Shown here: piece by piece, positions 58,181 to 64,000 of the stretch
Numbering within the stretch: position 1 is the first letter of the stretch
Layout: every line of letters starts with the position of its first letter
From: Streptomyces sp. LUP30
GTDB lineage: Bacteria > Actinomycetota > Actinomycetes > Streptomycetales > Streptomycetaceae
Assembly: GCF_001746365.1 (NCBI RefSeq)
Contig: NZ_MJAJ01000009.1
Span: 48,810-112,809 of the forward strand
Direction of reading: 5' to 3'
Length of the DNA stretch: 64,000 nucleotides
Translations under genes and position numbers: made by a program
Notes under the pieces: generated by a model
Told to the model about the DNA's origin: nothing
The model's input: only the letters and a program-made list of their open reading frames with translations
Databases searched by the model: none

Positions 58181-59200
58181 TCAGGGGCGTCCCCGTGCCG
58201 GAACCTGTTCCTCGGCGCGCACCGGTCCGGGAGGAGTCCCGTCGCCGAAGGGACGGCCGCCGAGCTCCTCCCTGTGGTGCGGGGAGCGCCAGCCGGCCAG
58301 GTCCGGACCGAGGGGGACGATCCGGGTCGGATTGATGCCGGTGTGCACTCGGTAGTAATGCCGCTTTATGTGGTCGAAGTCGACGGTGTCGCCGAAGCCG
58401 GGCGTCTGGAACAGATCGCGGGCGTACGCCCACAGCACCTGGTTCTCGGTCAACTTCCAGCGGTTGCACTTGAAGTGACCGTGATAGACGGCGTCGAAAC
58501 GCACCAGCGTGGTGAACAGCCGGATGTCCGCCTCGGTGATCGTCTCGCCGACCAGGTACCGCTGCCCGGTCAGCCGGGACGCCAGCAGGTCCAGACGCCG
58601 GAAGACGCCCGCGCACGCCTCCTCGTACTCCTTCTGCTCGGTCGCGAAACCCGCTCGGTACACCCCGTTGTTGACGTCCTCGTACACCTCGGCCATCACC
58701 GTGTCGATCTGGTCGCGCAGCTGTTCGGGGTACAGGTCGGGGGCGCCGGGGCGGTGCCGGGCCGACCACTCGGTGGCGAGGTCGAGGGTGAGCCGTTGGT
58801 AGTCGTTGGTCACCAGCTTGCCGCTGGGGACGTCCACCACGGCCGGCACGCTGACCCCGCCCGGCGGATCGCTCTCCCGGCGTTCGTAGGCCTCGCTGAG
58901 GTAGCGGATGCCGAGCACCGGGTCACGGCCGTCCGGGTCGAGGGTGAAGCGCCAGCTGCGGTCGTCCTGGATCGGGTCGGCGATCGCCATGGACAACGCG
59001 TCCTCCAGACCGAGGAGCCGCCGCGAGATCACCGCCCGGCTCGCCCACGGGCAGGCACGGCTGACGACCAGCCGGTAACGGCCCGCCTCGACGGGCCAGC
59101 CGTCGCGGCCGTCCGCCGTGACGCGGTCGGTGAACCGGCTCGCGGACCGTACGAACGACGTGTGCCCGTACGCGGCGTTGTCGTCGCCCCTGCCGCCCAT
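58181..59200 (-). CDS. S-(hydro)quinonyl thiol reductase, Xi-class GST-like (mycothiol-linked)
   Basis: 339 residues. The catalytic Cys is in RLVVSRACPWASRAVISRRL (the CPWA motif of Xi-class GSTs). Also seen: SVPAVVDVPSGKLVTNDY, ITEADIRLFTTLVRFDAVYHGHFKCN, and late YYRVHTGINPTRIVP. These are glutathionyl-hydroquinone-reductase-type features. Streptomyces lack glutathione, so mycothiol adducts are the probable substrate. ATG 59200 follows GGGAGGAAG. Probably a detoxification enzyme. Confidence 0.85.
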   Translation of the reverse strand: MGGRGDDNAAYGHTSFVRSASRFTDRVTADGRDGWPVEAGRYRLVVSRACPWASRAVISRRLLGLEDALSMAIADPIQDDRSWRFTLDPDGRDPVLGIRYLSEAYERRESDPPGGVSVPAVVDVPSGKLVTNDYQRLTLDLATEWSARHRPGAPDLYPEQLRDQIDTVMAEVYEDVNNGVYRAGFATEQKEYEEACAGVFRRLDLLASRLTGQRYLVGETITEADIRLFTTLVRFDAVYHGHFKCNRWKLTENQVLWAYARDLFQTPGFGDTVDFDHIKRHYYRVHTGINPTRIVPLGPDLAGWRSPHHREELGGRPFGDGTPPGPVRAEEQVPARGRP

Positions 59201-59329
59201 GCTTCCTCCCGGTGATGATGCGTTCCGTGCGTGACGGGTTCCGTGCGTGACGGGTTCCCTGCTCACCGCGTTCCCCGATTTCGGCCGCCGGCACGGTGTG
59301 AGCCGCACCCGCCGGGGCAGTCGGCGAAC

Positions 59330-60361
59330 GTGAGCGGGACACCTTCAACACGGAACGCCGAACGCACAGGCGAAGAGACGACCCCGGAGAAAGGCGAGCG
59401 CGGTGCCGAACGGAAAGCCGACCGGAAGACACGTGTCACGGTCCTGGTGGCCCTCGCCGCCAACCTGATCATCGCGGCGGCGAAGGCGGTGGGCGGCCTG
59501 GTCGCGGGTTCGCCCGCGCTGCTGTCGGAGGCCGCGCACTCCGTGGCCGACAGCCTGAACGAGGTCTTCCTCCTCGCCGCGCTGCGCCGCAGCCGCCGCC
59601 CCGCCGACCGACAGCACCCCTTCGGCTACGGCAAGGAACGGTTCTTCTGGTCGCTGCTCGCCGCCGTCGGGATCTTCGTCATGGGCGGCTGTTTCTCCGT
59701 CTTCCAGGGCGTCGAGGCGCTGCGGTCGGGCGCCGACGAGAAGACGAGCGGCTATGTGGCCGGCCTCATCGTGCTCGGCGTCTCCTTCCTGGCCGAAGGC
59801 GCCTCGCTGCTGCGGGCGCTGCACCAGGTCCACGGACAGGGCGGCGCCGTCGCGGGGCTGCGCGACCCCGCCCTGCGGACGGTCGTCGCCGAGGACGGCA
59901 CGGCGGTGCTCGGCGTCACCCTGGCCGCGGTCGGGATGGCCCTGCACATGGTGACCGGGCAGGTCGTGTGGGAGGCGTCCGCCTCGCTGGCGATCGGCGC
60001 ACTGCTCGTCTTCGTCGCCTACCGGCTCGGGCGTGAGGCCCGTGACCAGCTCATCGGCGAGGCCGCCGACCCCGAGACCGGCTCGCGCATCCGCGCCCTG
60101 CTCGACGCCCAGCCCGAGATCGACAGCGTGGAGGCGCTGTTCACGATGAAGATGGGCCTGGACTCAGCTCTGGTGGCGGCCCGCATCGACCTCATGCCGG
60201 GTCTGGACAGCGAGCGGGTGGAGGAGGTCGCCGTCCGGATCAAGCGTTCGATCGCCGGTGTGGTCCCCGAGGCCGACCAGATCTTCCTGGACGTGACCGA
60301 CCGTCCCACGCGCGAGGCAGAGGAAAGCCCCGCCGCGACGGGGGAGCGCGGCGGGGCCTGA
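59330..60361 (+). CDS. Cation diffusion facilitator transporter
   Basis: 343 residues. Six transmembrane helices (VTVLVALAANLIIAAAKAVGGLVA; SLLAAVGIFVMGGCFSVFQGV; GYVAGLIVLGVSFLAEGASLL; LGVTLAAVGMALHMVTGQ; ASLAIGALLVFVAYRLG) with metal site EAAHSVADSLNE in helix II and VVAEDGTAVLGV in helix V. The C-terminal cytoplasmic domain ends in LDVTDRP. Exports divalent metal in exchange for protons. GTG 59330 chosen; ribosome binding site weak. Divergent from the thiol transferase. Confidence 0.87.
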   Translation: MSGTPSTRNAERTGEETTPEKGERGAERKADRKTRVTVLVALAANLIIAAAKAVGGLVAGSPALLSEAAHSVADSLNEVFLLAALRRSRRPADRQHPFGYGKERFFWSLLAAVGIFVMGGCFSVFQGVEALRSGADEKTSGYVAGLIVLGVSFLAEGASLLRALHQVHGQGGAVAGLRDPALRTVVAEDGTAVLGVTLAAVGMALHMVTGQVVWEASASLAIGALLVFVAYRLGREARDQLIGEAADPETGSRIRALLDAQPEIDSVEALFTMKMGLDSALVAARIDLMPGLDSERVEEVAVRIKRSIAGVVPEADQIFLDVTDRPTREAEESPAATGERGGA

Positions 60362-60481
60362 CAGTCGGCTGCCCGGCAGGAACGCCTTCATGCCCGCACC
60401 GGCGGAACTTCTTCCAGGAGTTGTGCGAGGCGCGCGGGGTCCGTCAGATCCGGGAGCCGGACCCACGGACCCCGAGGTCCT

Positions 60482-60521
60482 CGCGGGAGGGCCCTCCGCA
60501 TCGGCGGAGGGCCCTCCCGCG
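60482..60521. terminator. Strong hairpin, 18-bp perfect stem
   Basis: Arms 60482-60499 (CGCGGGAGGGCCCTCCGC) and 60504-60521 are perfect reverse complements around the loop ATCG. Located between the convergent CDF and nitroreductase genes, 12 bases from the latter's stop. The left arm also contains the palindrome GGAGGGCCCTCC. Confidence 0.85.
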
Positions 60522-60533
60522 TCCGCGCCCGGG

Positions 60534-60983
60534 TCAGCTGCCGCCGTCAGGTTCCACGACGAACACCGGGATCTCCCGGTCCGTCTTCTTCTGGTAGTCC
60601 GCGTACGGGGGGTACGCGGCGACGGCGCGCTCCCACCACTCGGCCTTCTCCGCGCCGGTGACCTCGCGGGCGGTCATGTCCCTCTTCTGCGGCCCGTCCT
60701 GGAGCTCCACCCGGGGCTCGGCCTTGACGTTGTGGTACCAGACCGGGTGCTTCGGCGCGCCGCCCTGGGAGGCGACCAGCGCGTACCGGCCGTCGTGCTC
60801 GACCCGCATCAGCGGGGTCTTGCGCAGCTTCCCGCTCTTCGCGCCCCGGGTGGTCAGCAGGATGACGGGCATGCCCGTGTCCCGCAGCGTCGTCGCCTCC
60901 TTGCCACCGGAGCGTTCGTACTGCTCGACCTGGTCGCGCACCCACTGTTCCGGGCTGGGTTCGTACTCGCCTTCGAGAGGCAT
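60534..60983 (-). CDS. Deazaflavin (F420)-dependent nitroreductase family protein (DDN-like)
   Basis: 149 residues from ATG 60983. PNPOx-like split barrel with DDN features: [74 protein letters not shown]. The Lys/Gly-rich loop [11 protein letters not shown] binds F420. Typical family length. Upstream in-frame ATGs exist, but that sequence is a repetitive GTCGT-rich stretch. Reduces enones or nitro compounds with F420H2; substrate unknown. Confidence 0.87.
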   Translation of the reverse strand: MPLEGEYEPSPEQWVRDQVEQYERSGGKEATTLRDTGMPVILLTTRGAKSGKLRKTPLMRVEHDGRYALVASQGGAPKHPVWYHNVKAEPRVELQDGPQKRDMTAREVTGAEKAEWWERAVAAYPPYADYQKKTDREIPVFVVEPDGGS

Positions 60984-61161
60984 GGCATCCGTCCCCTTCG
61001 TCGTGTCTTCCGTCGTCATGGCGGCCGTCGTGTCCGTCGTCGAGCCGTCGCCGTGCGATCCGCGTCGCACACGTCGGTCCCGCACTCGTCGATTCCACAC
61101 ACGTCGGCTCGCGTCGTGCTTCAACACCGGTACCCGGCTGTTTCATCCGTACCGGTGCGGT

Positions 61162-61785
61162 CTATGCCACCATGCGCACGGCCAGCCCGGTCATCACCGC
61201 GCTCGACAGGAGCGCCGTGGCCAGTCGTCCGCGGTGACCCGTCAGGGCCCTGCCCAGCAGCGCGCCGCCGCAGGCGACCAGAACCTGCCAGCTCGCCGAC
61301 GCGACGAAGGCCGCCAGCACGAACACGCCCTGTTCGAGGGGGCGTACCGCGTCGTCGGCGTCGTTGCCGAGGACCAGCGCGGCGAAGTAGACCACGGTCG
61401 TCGGGTTGAGGAGGGTGATGCCGAGGAGGCTCAGGAAGGCCCGCGCCGCGCTCGGCGGAGGCGGTGCCGAGCGGGTGCTGAGCCGGTGGGCCCGGTACTG
61501 GGACAGCGCCGTGACCGCGCCCCGGGCCGCCAGTGCGAGCAGCACCAGGGCCGAGGCCCAGCGCAGGGGCGTGAGCACCGGCCGCAGCACGGCGGCGACG
61601 GCGGCGCCCCCGGCCGTGGCGACCAGGGCGTACAGCCCGTCGGCGGTGGCGACGCCGAGCGCGGCGCACACACCGGTGCGCAGCGAGGTGCGTGCGGTGA
61701 GGGAGACGAGATAGGTCGCGACAGCGCCGACGGGTACGGCGATGCCGTATCCCGCGACCAGACCCGCGACGAGCGCGGCCGTCAC
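61162..61785 (-). CDS. LysE-family translocator
   Basis: 207 residues, five to six hydrophobic helices. The LysE signature appears as VAGYGIAVPVGAVATYLVSLTARTSLRTGVCAALGVATADGLYALVA, and NPTTVVYFAALVLG is the second conserved block. Likely exports amino acids or related compounds. GTG 61785 overlaps the stop of a possible 34-codon leader frame (GTGA) and has no well-placed ribosome binding site, so it may rely on coupling. Confidence 0.85.
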   Translation of the reverse strand: MTAALVAGLVAGYGIAVPVGAVATYLVSLTARTSLRTGVCAALGVATADGLYALVATAGGAAVAAVLRPVLTPLRWASALVLLALAARGAVTALSQYRAHRLSTRSAPPPPSAARAFLSLLGITLLNPTTVVYFAALVLGNDADDAVRPLEQGVFVLAAFVASASWQVLVACGGALLGRALTGHRGRLATALLSSAVMTGLAVRMVA

Positions 61786-61888
61786 GAGGCTGCGGTGTCG
61801 GGCCTCCGGGGGACGCCGGGCTGCTGCTGGACCGGGGCCGTGGAGGCGGCGGCGGACGTCGGCAGCGGCAGGGCTTCGTCTGTGGGCA
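61782..61888 (-). CDS. Possible short leader ORF coupled to LysE
   Basis: From ATG 61888: MPTDEALPLPTSAAASTAPV, then QQQPGVPRRPDTAAS and TGA at 61782-61784, sharing GTGA with the LysE start. No Shine-Dalgarno before it. Composition is low complexity (Pro/Ala/Ser). Could be a leader peptide, or the true N-terminal region may simply be non-coding. Confidence 0.25.
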
Positions 61889-62117
61889 TGGCGGGATCGT
61901 GCGGGTGGCGACCACCCGACGGCAACTGTTTTTCCCCAGGCCGGCGCCCACGCCGTCGCGGAAGCTGCCTGATCCGCCGTCGAGGCGGGACTTCGGAGCG
62001 AACGATTCCGGCCCTATCGCCCCATTCGTCGATCTGGCCGAACTCCATGTCGCCTTATAGGTGCCCGGGGCATCTAATGAAGATCGGCAGGACGCACCCC
62101 TCGTCTGCGAGGTCACC
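61786..62117. promoter_or_regulatory. Divergent LysE / CYP105 intergenic region
   Basis: 332 bases. The clearest element is TGCCC-G-GGGCA (62062-62072), extended by near-complementary flanks (GGTGCCC...GGGCATC), 46 bases before the P450 ATG and a plausible operator for it. TTATAG at 62055-62060 could be a -10. Otherwise no gene beyond the short frame noted above. Confidence 0.4.
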
Positions 62118-63428
62118 ATGACGGATACCCAGGTCACGACGGACGCCGAGATCGCGACAGATACCCAGGCCGCCCACGACACCCGGATCGCCACGCACGA
62201 CGAAGGCGCGGCGTGCCCGGCGGAGGCGGCGGTGCGGGGCGAGACCCCCGTCGCCTTCCCGCAGGACCGGACCTGCCCCTACCGACCGCCGGCCGCCTAC
62301 GATCCCCTGCGCGCCTCCCGTCCGCTCGCCCGCGTCACCCTCTACGACGGCAGCACCGCCTGGCTGGTCACCGGTCACGAGACGGCCCGCGCCCTGCTGG
62401 CCGACCCCCGGCTGTCGACCGACCGCACCCGCCCCGGCTACCCGGCGACCTCTCCCCGGCTGCGGGCCCTGCCGGACCGCAGGGCCGCTCTGCTCAACGT
62501 CGACGACCCCGAACACCACGCCCAGCGCCGGCTGGTGCTGGCGAACTTCACCCTCAAACGCGCCACGGCCATGCGCCCGGCCATCCAGCGCGTCGTCGAC
62601 GAGCGGATCGACGCCATGCTCGCCCAGGGACCGCCCGCGGAGCTGGTGAGCGCCTTCGCGCTGCCCGTGCCGTCCACCGTGATCTGCGAGCTGCTCGGCG
62701 TTCCGTACGCCGACCACGAGTTCTTCGAGGAGCAGTCGCGGCGTCTGCTGCGCAGCAGGGTGCAGCAGGAGGTGCGCGACGCGCGCGACCGGCTCGACGC
62801 CTACCTCGGCGCCCTGATCGACCGCAAGCTGGAGGCTCCGTCCGGCGACGGCGTCCTCGACGTCCTGGTCGACAAGCAGGTGCGCGAAGGGACGGTGGAC
62901 CGCCAGGAGGCCGTCTCGCTGGCCACGATCCTGCTGGTCGCCGGACACGAGACGACCGCCAACATGATCTCCCTCGGTGTCTACACCCTGCTCCAGCACC
63001 CCGATCGGCTCGCCGAGCTGCGAGCCGACCCGTCGCTGCTGCCGGCGGCCGTCGAGGAGCTGATGCGGATGCTGTCCATCGCGGACGGGCTGCTGCGTCA
63101 GGCCACCGACGACATCGACGTCGGCGGGACGACGATCCGGGCCGGGGACGGCGTGGTCTTCGCGACCTCGGTCATCAACCGCGACGAGAGCGCCTTCCCC
63201 GCGCCGGACGACCTCGACTGGAGCCGCTCCGCCCGCCACCACGTGGCCTTCGGCTTCGGCATCCACCAGTGCCTCGGCCAGAATCTGGCCCGCGCCGAAC
63301 TGGAGATCGCCCTGGGCACGCTCCTTGCGCGGCTGCCCGGCCTGCGTCTGGCCGTTCCGGCCGAGGAGGTCCGCTTCAAGCCCGGAGACACCATCCAGGG
63401 GATGCTGGAACTCCCCGTGACCTGGTGA
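62118..63428 (+). CDS. Cytochrome P450, CYP105-like
   Basis: 436 residues. Thr-rich N-terminal tail, then SRPLARVTLYDGSTAWLVTGHE, helix I LVAGHETTANMISLG, ExxR in EELMRMLSIADGLLRQ region, haem loop FGFGIHQCLGQNLARAELEIA with ligand Cys. CYP105-type enzymes in Streptomyces hydroxylate antibiotics or xenobiotics and take electrons from a small 3Fe-4S ferredoxin, which is encoded immediately downstream. ATG 62118 with GAGGT upstream. Natural substrate unknown. Confidence 0.9.
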   Translation: MTDTQVTTDAEIATDTQAAHDTRIATHDEGAACPAEAAVRGETPVAFPQDRTCPYRPPAAYDPLRASRPLARVTLYDGSTAWLVTGHETARALLADPRLSTDRTRPGYPATSPRLRALPDRRAALLNVDDPEHHAQRRLVLANFTLKRATAMRPAIQRVVDERIDAMLAQGPPAELVSAFALPVPSTVICELLGVPYADHEFFEEQSRRLLRSRVQQEVRDARDRLDAYLGALIDRKLEAPSGDGVLDVLVDKQVREGTVDRQEAVSLATILLVAGHETTANMISLGVYTLLQHPDRLAELRADPSLLPAAVEELMRMLSIADGLLRQATDDIDVGGTTIRAGDGVVFATSVINRDESAFPAPDDLDWSRSARHHVAFGFGIHQCLGQNLARAELEIALGTLLARLPGLRLAVPAEEVRFKPGDTIQGMLELPVTW

Positions 63429-63439
63429 GGGGCCACCCC

Positions 63440-63640
63440 ATGGACATCCACATCGACACCGACGTCTGCATCGGCGCGGGCCAGTGCGCCCTGGCCGCGC
63501 CGGGCGTCTTCACCCAGGACGACGACGGCTTCAGCGCCCTGGTGCCAGGCCGCGAGGACGGCGGCGGCGACCCGATGCTCCGGGAGGCCGCGCGCGCCTG
63601 CCCGGTCGGCGCGATCAAGCTGTCCGGTCCGCCGGGCTGA
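63440..63640 (+). CDS. 3Fe-4S ferredoxin, P450 partner
   Basis: 66 residues: MDIHIDTDVCIGAGQCALAA, PGVFTQDDDGFSALVP and ARACPVGAIKLSG. Cysteines in CIGAGQC and CPVGAI match the CX2-5C...CP pattern of small Streptomyces 3Fe-4S ferredoxins, with one Cys position replaced as usual for that type. 11 bp downstream of the CYP105-like gene, so co-expressed and presumably its electron donor. ATG 63440, GGGG upstream. Confidence 0.9.
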   Translation: MDIHIDTDVCIGAGQCALAAPGVFTQDDDGFSALVPGREDGGGDPMLREAARACPVGAIKLSGPPG

Positions 63641-63888
63641 CGCTCGCCGGATTCTCTCCCGGCCCGACGGCAGCAGCGCCGCCTCCTGGACCTCCGCCGC
63701 CGGGGCGGCGTCGCCGCTGATCCCTTCCTCCCCGTCGCGACCTCGGCCGGGAGGAACAGCCGGCCGGTCGGCGCGGACGGCGGGCTCGTCTCGGCCACCG
63801 GTCCGGCCAGGCAGTCCAGGAACGCCTGCTCGTGCGCGCGACCGAGAGCGGACAAGGGGTGCCCTTCCCGCTTCAGTAGGGTTCGCGG
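63641..63888. other. Intergenic, no supported gene
   Basis: 248 bases. Frames here are arginine-rich and lack family features. A -10-like TAGGGT lies at 63877-63882 for the next gene. Confidence 0.4.
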
Positions 63889-64000
63889 GTGACCCCACAG
63901 GACGAACAGCAGCCGTTCCTCTACCTCGTCGTCTGCGCCGCGGGCGTCGCCGCGGACGTCGGCGAGCTGATCACCGCCGCACAGAAGCGGCGGTGGCGGG
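63889..64000 (+). CDS. Flavoprotein (decarboxylase-like), N-terminal fragment
   Basis: From GTG 63889: TPQDEQQPFLYLVVCAAGVA then ADVGELITAAQKRRW, leaving the window. VVCAAGVAADVGELITAAQ is the nucleotide-binding beta-alpha opening of flavoprotein/HFCD-type proteins (phosphopantothenoylcysteine decarboxylase-like). TAGGGT six bases upstream and no Shine-Dalgarno point to a leaderless mRNA. Only 37 codons are visible. Confidence 0.6.
   Translation, partial: MTPQDEQQPFLYLVVCAAGVAADVGELITAAQKRRWR

Noticed and set aside
63641..63860. Minus-strand gene beside the ferredoxin
   Set aside because: The translation is dominated by arginine runs without any motif, and no start has a ribosome binding site.
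1..64000. Mobile element, prophage or biosynthetic gene cluster
   Set aside because: No transposase, integrase, terminal repeats, phage structural genes, PKS, NRPS or terpene synthase were seen. The P450s and regulators here are ordinary chromosomal complements.

Overview
The window reads as chromosomal DNA of a Streptomyces or close relative. G+C is very high with a strong G/C bias at codon third positions. GTG starts and 4-bp stop/start overlaps are common, and several genes seem to lack a leader. The gene families are typical of the genus: DUF397, DUF5753 helix-turn-helix, DUF574 methyltransferase, RsbW-like kinase, BldG-like STAS, DUF4235, CYP102 and CYP105 P450s, and an iron box. No rRNA, tRNA, IS element, CRISPR array or phage module was seen. 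Everything here comes from reading the sequence; no database search was run.

Layout. 1-3.6 kb: 5' end of a pirin gene leaving the window, then a WhiJ-type developmental regulatory set (HATPase, DUF397, HTH-DUF5753, SAM methyltransferase) with a strong palindrome between the divergent genes. 3.7-9 kb: a PAS/HTH regulator coupled to a PLP ammonia-lyase, a cupin, a MoxR ATPase/VWA pair and an unknown gene. 9-24.8 kb: the central catabolic locus. On the minus strand are L-rhamnose isomerase, a bifunctional rhamnulose-1-phosphate aldolase/lactaldehyde dehydrogenase, rhamnulokinase, then lutABC (lactate oxidation). On the plus strand are an ABC sugar transporter, rhamnose mutarotase, a secreted beta-propeller protein and a LacI repressor. 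The two arms diverge from a 300-bp region holding three LacI-like palindromes and two good promoters. Together they suggest uptake of rhamnose and oxidation of its lactaldehyde half to lactate and pyruvate.

25-35.5 kb: a peptidase, a PIG-L deacetylase, a Cys-rich/pentapeptide protein, a stand-alone CYP102-type P450 with a divergent TetR gene, an iron-box-controlled DUF2470 protein, a Tat lipoprotein lactonase, a FUSC-like membrane protein, a PAS/LuxR gene interrupted by an in-frame TAG, and an HD protein. 35.6-41.7 kb: a full CYP102 P450-reductase fusion whose NADPH-phosphate-binding residues are replaced (NADH use predicted), a fructosamine-kinase-like gene, a ROK regulator with its operator, and a small acidic protein.

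41.7-64 kb: accessory metabolism and regulators. These include an epimerase, hydrolase, SDR (leaderless, 19-bp promoter spacer), HAD, PHP/PolX-like protein, VanZ, DUF4230, a divergent PRPP-synthetase paralogue, STAS, a MarR gene with twin operators next to an aldehyde/alcohol dehydrogenase pair, a quinone oxidoreductase/GlxA pair, TetR-DUF1304, VOC, DUF4235, a CPWA-type thiol transferase, a CDF transporter, a deazaflavin nitroreductase, LysE, a CYP105-type P450 with its ferredoxin, and the start of a flavoprotein. Three exceptionally long perfect hairpins (18-28 bp stems) separate convergent genes in the last 8 kb.
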